Positions 38,550 to 47,220 of a DNA stretch of 64,000 bases are shown here, in pieces. The DNA is taken from positions 53,448-117,447 of the forward strand of contig JAAWAM010000029.1 in NCBI GenBank assembly GCA_022792135.1, in the 5' to 3' direction. The notes beneath the pieces are model-generated. The model ran no database searches. It saw only the letters and a program-made list of their open reading frames with translations, and was not told where the DNA came from. The number at the start of each line of letters is the position of its first letter. Position 1 is the first letter of the stretch. The stretch is from Clostridia bacterium (lineage in GTDB: Bacteria > Bacillota > Clostridia > TANB77 > CAG-508). The position numbers and the translations under genes were made by a program.

Positions 38550-39236
38550 ATGAATAAACCTATTATTGGCATTGTATCAAAACACTATGCTACCTATAAA
38601 TCAAATAGAACAGACACATTTGTAAGAGATGAAGTAAAACAAGCTATATTTGACAATGGAGGTATAGCAATTGGAATATTACCTACGGAACCAAATATTA
38701 ACCGTTGTGGAGATGAGTGGAAAGAGAATTTATCAATAGAAGAAAAAGAAAATTTAATTGCTCAAATTAAAATATGCAATGGAATTATACTACAAGGAGG
38801 TCTTGAAACAGACAATTATGAAATCATAATTTCAAAATATTGTTATGACAATGATATACCTATATTAGGAATATGTGCAGGTCAAAATAATATTGCTAGA
38901 GCTCTTGGAGGAACAACTTATAAAATTCCTAATCTAGATAAACATGACAAACCATTTGATGAATATGTACATAAAATCCAAATAGATAAAAATTCAGAAT
39001 TTTATAAAATAGTTAAGGAAACTGAAATAATGGTAAATTCCAGACATAAAAGAGCAATAAATGATTGCCCAATGCTCGATAAGGTAGCATTTTGTGGGGA
39101 TGGTTACCCAGATGTGATTGAATCTAAAAATAAAAAGTTTTATATAGGTGTTAGGTTTCATCCAGAAAGCTTATATACAAAGGATGAAAAAATGAATAGG
39201 ATTTTTAAAGAATTTATAAATGTTTGTAAAAATTAG
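38550..39236 (+). CDS. Class I glutamine amidotransferase-like protein (peptidase C26)
   Basis: A 228-residue protein of the gamma-glutamyl hydrolase/PuuD type. NGIILQGGLETDNYE is followed by the nucleophile elbow GICAGQNNIARALGG (Cys near residue 111) and the catalytic His/Glu in VRFHPESLY near 209. It starts at 38550 after a GGAGA site. It could cleave gamma-glutamyl amides, but the substrate is unknown. It is not part of a visible operon and lies just outside att repeat D. Confidence 0.85.
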   Translation: MNKPIIGIVSKHYATYKSNRTDTFVRDEVKQAIFDNGGIAIGILPTEPNINRCGDEWKENLSIEEKENLIAQIKICNGIILQGGLETDNYEIIISKYCYDNDIPILGICAGQNNIARALGGTTYKIPNLDKHDKPFDEYVHKIQIDKNSEFYKIVKETEIMVNSRHKRAINDCPMLDKVAFCGDGYPDVIESKNKKFYIGVRFHPESLYTKDEKMNRIFKEFINVCKN

Positions 39237-39337
39237 GATGCCGAAATAGAATGAAAAGAAACAACTTTAAAACGAATGTAATTACTAGAATAATATTGAA
39301 CCACTTTTAATTTTAAATCATTTAAATATTTTGCCAT
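39237..39337 (-). pseudogene. Truncated transposase N-terminus
   Basis: The minus strand begins MAKYLNDLKLKVVQYYSSNY behind a GGAGGG ribosome site. This matches the first helix of IS3-type OrfA proteins (consensus MAKYS-FKLKVV-YY). After about 20 residues the similarity ends. No inverted repeats were recognised, so it is a fragment only. Confidence 0.45.
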
Positions 39338-39433
39338 AAAAATGAACCCTCCTTATTAAACTTTTTTGTCTAATAATTAGGGTTTGCTTCATTATTTAAG
39401 AGAGCTCTATTTATATTATTTTAACAATAAAAC

Positions 39434-39667
39434 TTATTCATCATCATATTCAAAGTATCCACAATTTTGACATTCTAATCCTGTTCGCAAAGGTATTTCA
39501 AGTGGGATTTTACCTTTTCGTTGCTTAACTTCTTTATCTGTTTTCTCGCACTTTTCATTAACAGTATAATACTTAAAAGTTGTCCTTTGTTCAAAATAAA
39601 GTGTTGTATCTGTACGATTACAATCTGGACACATAGTTAAGCTTTCTTTTTCACTATTTGAACTCAT
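39434..39667 (-). CDS. Small zinc-ribbon protein
   Basis: A 77-residue protein with two CxxC knuckles, MCPDCNRTDT near residue 12 and CQNCGYFEYDDE at the C-terminus. The middle is Lys-rich. It probably binds one zinc ion; function is unknown. It is read toward the C26 gene and away from the AbrB gene. Confidence 0.6.
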   Translation of the reverse strand: MSSNSEKESLTMCPDCNRTDTTLYFEQRTTFKYYTVNEKCEKTDKEVKQRKGKIPLEIPLRTGLECQNCGYFEYDDE

Positions 39668-39724
39668 TATTTACATCTACTCCTTTTATAACTAAAAATC
39701 ATTATCAAAAGACAATGATTTTAA

Positions 39725-39806
39725 ATTTTACCATATATTACATCCTATTATTCTACATTTTTTACATCATATTATGCTACGTTTTTTATATCCTATTATT
39801 ATACTA
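39725..39806. repeat. Three imperfect tandem repeats of about 27 bp
   Basis: Units of the form (T)ACATCCTATTATTCTACATT, ACATCATATTATGCTACGTT and ATATCCTATTATTATACTAT follow each other between the zinc-ribbon and AbrB genes. They may be binding sites for the neighbouring AbrB-like protein; that is inference. Confidence 0.5.
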
Positions 39807-39818
39807 TATTACGTTACT

Positions 39819-40079
39819 CTAATTATGAGTTACACTTTGAAGAGTAGCAATTTTTTGAATACATTTTGAGCAAATACGTTTTCCATCAAACTCTTCTAGT
39901 TCTTTTGAATTACCACAAAAACTGCAATGAGGCTCATACTTTCTAAAAATTATATCTGTACCATTTACCCAGCATTCCATGCGATCCTTTTTATTGATAA
40001 TAAATGTTTTTCTAATTTCTTTAGGGATAACGATTCTACCTAAATCATCAACTTCTCTCACTATTCCTGTAGACTTCAT
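39819..40079 (-). CDS. AbrB-family regulator with C-terminal zinc knuckle
   Basis: An 86-residue protein. Residues 1-50 are the AbrB/SpoVT swapped-hairpin DNA-binding domain (STGIVREVDDLGRIVIPKEI). The C-terminal 35 residues carry CSFCGNSKEL and CSKCIQKI, a compact Cys4 zinc site. This AbrB plus zinc-knuckle form is common in Clostridia. It is a transition-state-type regulator next to the Spo0A-like cassettes, a suggestive pairing because AbrB is a classic Spo0A target. It starts at 40079 behind AAAGGAG. Confidence 0.85.
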   Translation of the reverse strand: MKSTGIVREVDDLGRIVIPKEIRKTFIINKKDRMECWVNGTDIIFRKYEPHCSFCGNSKELEEFDGKRICSKCIQKIATLQSVTHN

Positions 40080-40193
40080 AATATGACTCCTTTCTTTTTA
40101 CAATTTTTTACAGACTGTAACTGTATATTACTAAAAAAAGGAAAAAATGTCAAGTGTATGTTACAAAAATTTACAAAAAATGTAATGCATAGG

Positions 40194-40532
40194 TTAATAG
40201 TCTAGATTCTTAATAACGTCTATTACTTTTTCCATAACACCAAAAGCATCTGATAATTGATTAGGAATGAGTTCTGAAATCGAGTCTTTTAAAGATTCGT
40301 TTACAATATCTTCTCCAAATAAGATATAATCAGCTGAAATATTTTCATTTTCACAAAGTGATATAAGTTTTTCAGTTGATAAACAATTTTCACCTTTTTC
40401 TATACTAGCTAAATATTGCCCTGATATTCCTATTTGTTTACCAAAGCTTCTTTTGGATCGATTACCTCTTATCTTTTCGATTCTTTGACCAATTTTTTCT
40501 AATCTTTTCTTATTCATTATTTTCTTTTCCAT
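40194..40532 (-). CDS. XRE repressor of signalling cassette 1
   Basis: A 112-residue helix-turn-helix regulator: KRLEKIGQRIEKIRGNRSKR, SFGKQIGISGQYLASIEKGE, then a C-terminal helix. It is paralogous to the protein at 43390-43728 (most positions identical). It is divergent from the Spo0A-like regulator gene (149-bp gap), so it probably controls that shared promoter region. Confidence 0.85.
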   Translation of the reverse strand: MEKKIMNKKRLEKIGQRIEKIRGNRSKRSFGKQIGISGQYLASIEKGENCLSTEKLISLCENENISADYILFGEDIVNESLKDSISELIPNQLSDAFGVMEKVIDVIKNLDY

Positions 40533-40639
40533 TTAACTTCCCCCATAAATCATAATATCTAAAGTAATCATATTTAAATTTTTGTCATTAATATTTAAAT
40601 TGAAGATTGAAAAATATAGAAATTCGTAAATTTTTGTGT

Positions 40640-40680
40640 TATAATTTAACAAATATTAGGAAAAAAAGAGGTATTTAAGT
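40640..40680 (+). promoter_or_regulatory. Promoter region of regulator 1
   Basis: TATAAT at 40640-40645, and the block GTTATAATTTAACAAATATT is conserved before regulator 2 (43854-43873). Neither has a good -35 box (TAGAAA here), which suggests activator dependence. Confidence 0.5.
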
Positions 40681-41481
40681 ATGGACAAACCTATATCTTT
40701 ATTAATATTAGAAGATGATGAGAACGATTGTGCTAAATTTAGAAATTATATAAAAGACAGGAATGATATTCGCATTATTGCTAATACAGATTCTGAACTA
40801 GTTGCACTACAATATGTTAAAACATATCAACCACAAGCAATAATAGTAGATATAGAATTAAATCATGAAAGTTCAATAGGAAGTGGAATCACATTTTTAG
40901 AAAAATTGAAAACATTAATTTTAAAAGTGAGGCCGATTATAATAGTTACCACTAAAATATGCTCTGATTTAACCTATAAGAGATTACATCAACTTGGTGC
41001 AGATGTAGTATTTTATAAAAGTAAAGCTGACTATTGTGTAGAAATGGTAATTGAAAATATTTTAGCATTGAGACCTGCAATAGATAAAGTGAAATTAGAA
41101 GATTTACAAGGTGATGGAAAAGAAGAAATTGCAGCCAACAGTATGGAAAGATTATCAGACATGATAAACACAGAATTGGACCTAATAGGAATCAGTAGAA
41201 GATTAAAAGGAAGAAAACTTATATTTGATGGTTTAATATATCTTTTACAAGGAGAGAATCGTAGAGAAACGGTATATAATTATTTATCAAATAAATATAA
41301 AAGAGCCAATAGTTCAATTTGCAGAACCATACAAACTGCCATATATAATGCTTGGAGAACAGCAGCAATAGAAGATATAGAAACTCATTATACACAAAAA
41401 TATAGCCATGAAAGAGGTGTCCCTATTCCAACTGAATTATTATTTTATTATGAAGAAAAAATTAGTAAACAGTTACAATGA
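40681..41481 (+). CDS. Spo0A-like response regulator, cassette 1
   Basis: A 266-residue protein with two domains. The receiver (1-125) has the acidic pair in LILEDDENDC, phosphoacceptor Asp in IIVDIELN near residue 59, Thr in IVTTKI and Lys in FYKSKADY. The C-terminal domain (about 155-266) reads LIGISRRLKGRKLIFDGLIY, NYLSNKYKRANSSICRTIQT and AIYNAWRTAAIEDIE, which aligns with the Spo0A DNA-binding domain (IGVPAHIKGYQYL..., RVERAIRHAIEVAW). It is the second regulator of this kind beside its copy at 43897. An AgrC-like kinase gene follows. This is not the master Spo0A of a sporulator as judged by its partner and location. Confidence 0.85.
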   Translation: MDKPISLLILEDDENDCAKFRNYIKDRNDIRIIANTDSELVALQYVKTYQPQAIIVDIELNHESSIGSGITFLEKLKTLILKVRPIIIVTTKICSDLTYKRLHQLGADVVFYKSKADYCVEMVIENILALRPAIDKVKLEDLQGDGKEEIAANSMERLSDMINTELDLIGISRRLKGRKLIFDGLIYLLQGENRRETVYNYLSNKYKRANSSICRTIQTAIYNAWRTAAIEDIETHYTQKYSHERGVPIPTELLFYYEEKISKQLQ

Positions 41482-41592
41482 TTTTTAATCTTTTTTAATT
41501 AAATGTAATACTTTTGAAATTTTTGATAAAATTTTAAAGGTATTTTTATTTTGCAATTAAATAAAAAATTGGTTACTAATGATATTTTTTAG

Positions 41593-41610
41593 TTAGTACA
41601 TAGGTACTAA
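41593..41610 (+). promoter_or_regulatory. 18-bp dyad upstream of the peptide gene
   Basis: The perfect inverted repeat TTAGTAC-ATAG-GTACTAA lies 25 nt before the 15-codon ORF. It is absent from cassette 2, as is the ORF. Confidence 0.55.
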
Positions 41611-41635
41611 TTTAAAAAATAAGGAAGTGATTATT

Positions 41636-41683
41636 ATGTGGAACTGGTTAATGGGACTTTTAGGTTATGGTTCATACTGCTAA
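41636..41683 (+). CDS. 15-residue candidate signal peptide
   Basis: The ORF encodes MWNWLMGLLGYGSYC, preceded by AAGGAAGTGATT with good spacing. It lies between a response regulator and an AgrC-like kinase, exactly where a pheromone precursor would be. It is hydrophobic with a C-terminal Cys and lacks the acidic AgrD tail. It is too short for homology support, so position and ribosome site are the evidence. Confidence 0.45.
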   Translation: MWNWLMGLLGYGSYC

Positions 41684-41723
41684 ATAACTAAAGGTACATA
41701 TTACCATTTTTGGAATATGTGCC

Positions 41724-41752
41724 TTGCTTATTTGTGTACCATATTGTATAAT
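41724..41752 (+). promoter_or_regulatory. Promoter of kinase 1
   Basis: TTGCTT, 17-nt spacer, TATAAT (41747-41752), 32 nt before the start codon. The same layout occurs before kinase 2. Confidence 0.65.
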
Positions 41753-41783
41753 AGCAATATCTAAAAAAATGGAGGTGTTGCTA

Positions 41784-43271
41784 TTGTTGGATGTAGATAA
41801 GATAAATGGAATCATAAAAATGTCAGCTATCTATGTATGTAGTTTCTTAGTATTTAGCAAAATAATCAATGATAAAAGTTCAAACAGTAAAAGAATAATA
41901 ACTGTAATTCTATCAATGATCATCTCTATCTTATATAATGTAGCTAAAATTTTTATTCCAGTTATCATTGACCTGTTTTTTGTAGTCATAGTATTTTCAG
42001 TAATACTAGCCTATTTTACAAAGAACAAAATAAATTATTGTATTGTCATCTTTTGTATTTCTATAGCTATTACTTATATTTTTTATTACATTTCTCTATT
42101 TTTAAGTGGAATTATATTAAAAGTATTCAATCCAAGTATTACCTATGAAAATCATATCATATTTATACTAACAACAGTATTTCAATTACTAATGACTTTC
42201 TTGTTTATTAGAATGAAAAGATTTAAGAATGGTATTTCTTTTCTTCAATATAACCTACAAAATAAGTACATTGATTTAATGGTAATACTTATTAGTGCAA
42301 CTGTAATTCTGATTTATATTATATTTGGAATGTCATATGCTACCAATAATTCATCTGTTTATCCATATATATTTTTTACTTTAGTACTTCTTGGGATGAT
42401 AATAGGTGTCTGGATACAAAAAAATATTATTGCAAATCATATTAAAAAAATGGACAAAAAGTATATAGCTGAATTAGAAAATGTTCTTGAGGAAAAAGAA
42501 AAAGAGTTAGATAAGATTAAGTATGAGGCTTTTAACTCAGCAAGAGCAGTACACAAAATTAGTAATAAATTATCAGCTTTTGAATTAAGTTTAACAAATC
42601 TGAATACTGAATTTGGAGGGGAGATTTTTCCTTTCATGGAAAAGAGTAAAGTATTATCAAAAGAATTTTTAAAGGACATTCAAAGAAATGAAGTATCCAA
42701 TCAGATATTACCACTTACTAATATTTTTGGAATAGATGAAATGTTTCAATATATGTCACAGAAAGCAAAAGAGAAGGATATTGATTTTAATCTAAAAATC
42801 AAACCAAGTATCAATTATATGGTTGATAAAATAGTAAATCAAAGTAAATTAGAAATGCTAGTGGGAGATTTGATAACAAATGCCATTATGTCAATTAATG
42901 AAAACAAAGCTGCAGATGCGAATAGGAATATTTTAGTAATATTAGGACGAACAGATAATTATTATAGTTTGTGTGTACAAGATAGTGGTATCAATTTTGA
43001 GATAGAAACATTACTTAATTTAGGCTTAAAGCCAACCAGTACTCATTCTCAAAATGGTGGCAATGGGATAGGATACATGACGATATTTGAAGTATTAAAT
43101 GAGTATAAGGCTAGTTTAATAATAGAAGAAAGAAATCCAAAGAATAAAGTTTATACCAAAAGTATTAAAATTTGCTTTGATCACAAAAATGAATATAGAA
43201 TAAAGACTCATAGAGCAAAGGAAATAAATTTATATAATACGAATCAAAGAATAAATGTCGAAGAATTATAA
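41784..43271 (+). CDS. AgrC-like sensor histidine kinase, cassette 1
   Basis: A protein of about 495 residues. The N-terminal 210 residues form six or so membrane helices. A coiled-coil then leads to the H-box AVHKISNKL (near residue 258), N-box LVGDLITNAIMSI, DSG-type motif VQDSGINFEI and G-box GNGIGYMTIFEV, the HATPase of the AgrC/HPK10 group. I take TTG 41784 as start because GGAGGTG lies 7 nt before it and the copy at 44833 has the same arrangement; ATG 41769 would overlap that ribosome site. It should phosphorylate the Spo0A-like regulator. Ligand is unknown. Confidence 0.8.
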   Translation: MLDVDKINGIIKMSAIYVCSFLVFSKIINDKSSNSKRIITVILSMIISILYNVAKIFIPVIIDLFFVVIVFSVILAYFTKNKINYCIVIFCISIAITYIFYYISLFLSGIILKVFNPSITYENHIIFILTTVFQLLMTFLFIRMKRFKNGISFLQYNLQNKYIDLMVILISATVILIYIIFGMSYATNNSSVYPYIFFTLVLLGMIIGVWIQKNIIANHIKKMDKKYIAELENVLEEKEKELDKIKYEAFNSARAVHKISNKLSAFELSLTNLNTEFGGEIFPFMEKSKVLSKEFLKDIQRNEVSNQILPLTNIFGIDEMFQYMSQKAKEKDIDFNLKIKPSINYMVDKIVNQSKLEMLVGDLITNAIMSINENKAADANRNILVILGRTDNYYSLCVQDSGINFEIETLLNLGLKPTSTHSQNGGNGIGYMTIFEVLNEYKASLIIEERNPKNKVYTKSIKICFDHKNEYRIKTHRAKEINLYNTNQRINVEEL

Positions 43272-43288
43272 AAGTTAATAGATGGAAC

Positions 43289-43338
43289 AAAGTCATTATT
43301 TATAGCTTACTTTGTAAACTATAGATAATGATTTTGTT
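43289..43338 (+). terminator. Terminator after kinase 1
   Basis: Arms AAAGTCATTATTTATAG and CTATAGATAATGATTTTG, then TTTTATTTTT. Confidence 0.65.
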
Positions 43339-43389
43339 TTATTTTTGCTATCGAGTCATTAGTAAAAACAAAAGCATGTAATTTATTGT

Positions 43390-43728
43390 CTAATCGTTTA
43401 AGCTTTTTATAACGTCAGTTACTTTTTCGATAACATCAAAAGCTTCTGATAATCCGCTTGGGATAAGATTTGAAATTAAGTGTTTTAAATCTTCATTTAC
43501 GATATCTTTTCCAAATAACACATAGTTAGCTGATATATTTTCAGTTTCACAAAGTGTTACAAGCTTTTCCGTTGATAAACAATTTGTTCCTTTTTCTATA
43601 CTGGCTAAATATTGTCCAGACATACCGAGTTGCTTACCAAAACTTCTTTTTGAACGATTTCCTCTTATTTTTTCAATCCTTTTACCAATTTTTTGTAACC
43701 TATCCTTATTCATTATTTTTTCTTCCAT
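43390..43728 (-). CDS. XRE repressor of signalling cassette 2
   Basis: A 112-residue paralogue of 40194-40532. RLQKIGKRIEKIRGNRSKRS and QLGMSGQYLASIEKGTNCLS are nearly unchanged, while the C-terminal third varies (HLISNLIPSGLSEAFDVIEK). It is divergent from regulator 2 with the same 168-bp type of gap. The whole repressor-regulator-kinase block was duplicated as a unit. Confidence 0.85.
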   Translation of the reverse strand: MEEKIMNKDRLQKIGKRIEKIRGNRSKRSFGKQLGMSGQYLASIEKGTNCLSTEKLVTLCETENISANYVLFGKDIVNEDLKHLISNLIPSGLSEAFDVIEKVTDVIKSLND

Positions 43729-43896
43729 TTTTAACCTCCATAAATACCATATTTAAAGCAATCATATTTAAAGTTTTAGGATTAATATTCAAATTAAAGA
43801 TTGAAAAATATAGAAATCAAAAGTGAAAAAGATAGTAATTCAGGAATCTTTATGTTATAATTTAACAAATATTGGAAGAAGGAGGAAGATAGAAGT

Positions 43897-44697
43897 ATGG
43901 ATAAACATATGTCAGTATTGATATTAGAAGATGATAAGAATGACTGTATCAAATTTAGAAATTATATAAAAGATAGAAAGGATGTCCATATTATTGCTAC
44001 TACAGATTCTGAGGTAATTGCGTTACAATATGTTAAAACACATCAGCCACAATCGCTAATAGTAGACATAGAATTAAATAATGAAAACTCTATAGGCAAT
44101 GGAATCACATTTTTAGAAAAATTAAAAACATTAGTGCTAAAAGTAAAACCAATTATAGTAATTACGACTAAAATACGTTCTGATGTAATCTATGAAAGAT
44201 TACATCAACTTGGTGCAGATATGATATTTTATAAAAATAAAGCGGATTATTCTGTAGAAATGGTAATTGAAAATATCTTAGCTTTGAAACCAGCACTCAA
44301 TAAAGTAAAACCAGATGATTTACAAAATGTTGAAAGAGAAGAAATCATAACTGACAGAATGAAAACATTGTCAGATATGATAAATACAGAATTAGATTTA
44401 ATAGGAATAAGTAACAGACTAAAAGGTAGAATTCTTATCCATGATGCTTTAATGTATTTGTTACAAGAAGGAAACAATCCAGAAACAGTATATAATTATT
44501 TGTCGAATAAATATAAAAGAGCCAATAGTTCAATTTGTCGTACAATTCAGACAGCCATATATAGGGCTTGGAGAACATCTCCAATAGAAGAAATAGAAAC
44601 GAACTATACACAAAAATATAGCTATGAAAGAGGGGTTCCCTTACCTACTGAGCTATTATTCTATTATGTAGATAAAATTAACAAACAATTACAATAA
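43897..44697 (+). CDS. Spo0A-like response regulator, cassette 2
   Basis: A 266-residue paralogue of the regulator at 40681. Receiver residues are kept (LILEDDKNDC, SLIVDIELN, IVITTKI, FYKNKADY). The C-terminal Spo0A-type domain (LIGISNRLKGRILIHDALMY, KRANSSICRTIQTAIYRAWR) is almost identical in the recognition helix, so both copies probably bind the same DNA sequence. Differences concentrate in the linker and receiver surface, consistent with insulation from the other kinase. ATG 43897 has GAAGGAGG ahead. Confidence 0.85.
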   Translation: MDKHMSVLILEDDKNDCIKFRNYIKDRKDVHIIATTDSEVIALQYVKTHQPQSLIVDIELNNENSIGNGITFLEKLKTLVLKVKPIIVITTKIRSDVIYERLHQLGADMIFYKNKADYSVEMVIENILALKPALNKVKPDDLQNVEREEIITDRMKTLSDMINTELDLIGISNRLKGRILIHDALMYLLQEGNNPETVYNYLSNKYKRANSSICRTIQTAIYRAWRTSPIEEIETNYTQKYSYERGVPLPTELLFYYVDKINKQLQ

Positions 44698-44774
44698 CTT
44701 TTTAATAAAATGTAAGGTTTTTGAATTTCTAGAAAAAATTAAAGGTATATATTACTATTTTTGGAACATGAGCA

Positions 44775-44803
44775 TTGTCTATTTATCTGTAATACTATAT
44801 AAT
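44775..44803 (+). promoter_or_regulatory. Promoter of kinase 2
   Basis: TTGTCT (44775-44780), 17-nt spacer, TATAAT (44798-44803). Confidence 0.65.
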
Positions 44804-44832
44804 AGCAATATAGAAAAGGGGAGGGGTTGCTA

Positions 44833-46323
44833 TTGTTTGATACAGATATGATGAATGGAATCATAAAAATGTCGGCTATCTATTTGTGTAGTTTATTTGT
44901 GTTTAACAAAATAGTAAATGATAAAAAATCGACTAACATAAAAATAATTGTTTTTATGTTAGCCATTGTCATTTCTATATTGCATAATTTAATAAGAGCT
45001 TTTATTCCAGCTATTATAGATTCATTTTTTATCATGATATTGTTTGGAATTATACAAACATATTTTACAAAAAACAAAGTGAATGATTGCATAATCATTT
45101 TCTGCCTATCTGCAGCGATTGCCTATATTTTTTATTATATATCCTTGCTTTTAAGTGGAATTATATTAAAATTATTTATTCCGAATATTACCTATGAAAA
45201 TCATATGATATTTATAGTAACAGCATTATTTCAATTCATATTTACTTTATTATTTTGTAGAATTAGAAGGCTTAAAAATGGTATTTCTTTTTTACAAGAT
45301 AAAAGACATAATAAATATATTGATTTTATGGTAGTTCTAGTTAATGTTATTATAATTCTTATTTATACTATATTAGGAGCGATATATGCCAAAAATAACT
45401 TATCTGTTTATTCCTATGTATTTTCTGTTTTACTACTCGTTGGAATAATAATAGGTGTATGGATACAAAATAACATTGTTACAAATCATATTCAGAAAAT
45501 GGATAAGAAATATATAACAGAATTAGAAAATATTATAATAAAAAAAGAGAAAGAATTAGAAAAGGTCAAGAATGAGGCTTTTATTTCAGCAAGAGCAGTA
45601 CACAAGATTAGTCGTAAATTAGAGGCTTTTGAATTAAGTTTAACAAAATTTAATATGGAATTGGGAGAAGAAATTCATCCCTTACTAGAAAAAAGTAAAA
45701 CATTGTCAAAAGAATTTTTAAACGATATTCAGGCAAATTTAACAGAGAATCCAATATTACCACTTACCAACATTCATGGCATAGATGAAATGTTTCAATA
45801 TATGTTACAAAAAACAAAAGAAAATAATATTAAGTTTCATCTAAAAATTAAACCAAGTATAAATTATATGATTCAAAATATAGTGAATCAAAGTAAATTA
45901 GAAATGATAATTGGAGATTTGATAACAAATGCTATTATTTCAATTAATGCGAATAAGGATACAGACATAAATAGAAATATTCTAGTAATATTAGGACAAA
46001 TGGATGGTTATTATAGTTTTTGTATACAAGATAGTGGTATCAATTTTGAAATAGAAACATTAATTCATTTAGGATTAAAGCCATCTACTACGCATGCTAA
46101 AGAAGGAGGAAGTGGAATAGGCTACATGACTTTATTTGAGGTATTAAATGAATATAAGGCTAGTTTAATAATAGAAGAAAAGGATATTAAAAATAAAGTT
46201 TATACCAAAAGTATTACCGTCTGCTTTGACCATAAAAAGGAATATAGAGTAAAGACTTACAGGGCAGAGGAAATAAATTTATATAATACAGATGGAAGAA
46301 TCCTAGTAAGTACACTAGAGTAA
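44833..46323 (+). CDS. AgrC-like sensor histidine kinase, cassette 2
   Basis: A protein of about 496 residues with a multi-helix membrane sensor, H-box AVHKISRKL, N-box IIGDLITNAIISI, VQ-type motif IQDSGINFEI and G-box GSGIGYMTLFEVL. The TTG start at 44833 follows GGAGGGG; the earlier TTG 44827 overlaps it. Identity with kinase 1 is high in the catalytic part and lower in membrane loops (NKVNDCIIIFC against NKINYCIVIFC and others), as expected if the two see different ligands. No peptide ORF like that at 41636 is found in front of it. Confidence 0.8.
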   Translation: MFDTDMMNGIIKMSAIYLCSLFVFNKIVNDKKSTNIKIIVFMLAIVISILHNLIRAFIPAIIDSFFIMILFGIIQTYFTKNKVNDCIIIFCLSAAIAYIFYYISLLLSGIILKLFIPNITYENHMIFIVTALFQFIFTLLFCRIRRLKNGISFLQDKRHNKYIDFMVVLVNVIIILIYTILGAIYAKNNLSVYSYVFSVLLLVGIIIGVWIQNNIVTNHIQKMDKKYITELENIIIKKEKELEKVKNEAFISARAVHKISRKLEAFELSLTKFNMELGEEIHPLLEKSKTLSKEFLNDIQANLTENPILPLTNIHGIDEMFQYMLQKTKENNIKFHLKIKPSINYMIQNIVNQSKLEMIIGDLITNAIISINANKDTDINRNILVILGQMDGYYSFCIQDSGINFEIETLIHLGLKPSTTHAKEGGSGIGYMTLFEVLNEYKASLIIEEKDIKNKVYTKSITVCFDHKKEYRVKTYRAEEINLYNTDGRILVSTLE

Positions 46324-46381
46324 TCAATCAATTTAGCAAAGGCTAGGATCTTTTCAATAATAAGGTATAGCATTAACAAAG

Positions 46382-46411
46382 TCCCTATCTAAAAAGGATA
46401 GGGATTTTTTG
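46382..46411 (+). terminator. Terminator after kinase 2
   Basis: Arms TCCCTATC and GATAGGGA with the loop TAAAAAG, then TTTTTT. Confidence 0.85.
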
Positions 46412-46428
46412 TTGCGATAATAATGGAT

Positions 46429-46944
46429 TCAAAAGTCTCTTTTTAAGTGTTTTACGATTCCAAGCACAACAGGAAGAGATTTAAATTCATCCTGAATAAA
46501 AATAAGAGGTTCATAATCTGAGTTTAAAGGCTGAAATAAAATACTGTTTTCAGTCTTTTTTACTTTTCTTATTACGATATCTTTTTCGTTTATCATAAAA
46601 ACTACAATATCACCATTTTCAAAATTAGACTGTTTTTTTACAATGACAATGTCTTCCTCTATCAGAACAGGAGACATACTATCATCTTGAACTTTAAATT
46701 CAAAATAATTAGATTCTTGTGTATCATCTAACATAGCAAGTAACTGTTCCATAGGAATGAACAATGCATTTGAAATTTCTTTTGCAACATCAGTCGTAAT
46801 AGAATAGGGTTTTTTTGTCTTAGGGTTGTAAATTTTTTCAAGGGTATTAATATAAGAAGGACTTAAGGAAGTCCTTGCTGCGAAAGCACGTTGTGAAATA
46901 TGATTTGTAATTCTATATTGTTTTATAATTTCTCCAATAAACAT
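46429..46944 (-). CDS. S24 (LexA/CI-like) repressor
   Basis: A 171-residue protein. The N-terminal helix-turn-helix is IIKQYRITNHISQRAFAART to SYINTLEKI. The C-terminal S24 peptidase domain has the catalytic Ser in VQDDSMSPVLIEEDIVIV near residue 90 and the catalytic Lys in the segment DIVIRKVKK. Such repressors cleave themselves when RecA is activated. A palindromic operator lies just upstream of its start (46968-46987), so it is likely autoregulated. No prophage structural genes are nearby. Confidence 0.85.
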   Translation of the reverse strand: MFIGEIIKQYRITNHISQRAFAARTSLSPSYINTLEKIYNPKTKKPYSITTDVAKEISNALFIPMEQLLAMLDDTQESNYFEFKVQDDSMSPVLIEEDIVIVKKQSNFENGDIVVFMINEKDIVIRKVKKTENSILFQPLNSDYEPLIFIQDEFKSLPVVLGIVKHLKRDF

Positions 46945-46967
46945 ATGAAAGCTCCTTTTCTAGAAAA

Positions 46968-47048
46968 TTGTACAACAAAATGTACAAAAAGGCAAGAAAA
47001 AATAATCATAAAAAAACACTTGACAAAAAAACAAGAAAAAGATAAGAT
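46968..47048 (+). promoter_or_regulatory. S24 repressor operator and divergent promoter
   Basis: The inverted repeat TTGTACA-ACAAAA-TGTACAA (46968-46987) lies next to a rightward promoter TTGACA (47020-47025), 17-nt spacer, TAAGAT (47043-47048). A palindrome GCACAAAATATTGTGC follows at 47057-47072. A 20-codon GTG ORF (47126-47188, MQVIKEVKEIVGLKGENSTK) lies downstream with no strong ribosome site, so I do not call it. Confidence 0.6.
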
Positions 47049-47220
47049 ATAGTTAAGCACAAAATATTGTGCACAAAATACTAAATTTCTTAACAAAAAG
47101 GAAGAAATTAAAATAAGAAGATATTGTGCAAGTAATAAAAGAAGTAAAAGAAATAGTAGGATTAAAAGGAGAAAATTCGACAAAATAGCCTTGTTTTTTT
47201 CAAATTTTTTACTATTTTAC

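Noticed and set aside
47126-47188. 20-codon GTG ORF downstream of the S24 repressor promoter
   Set aside because: No adequate ribosome site and no recognisable motif; kept only as a note.
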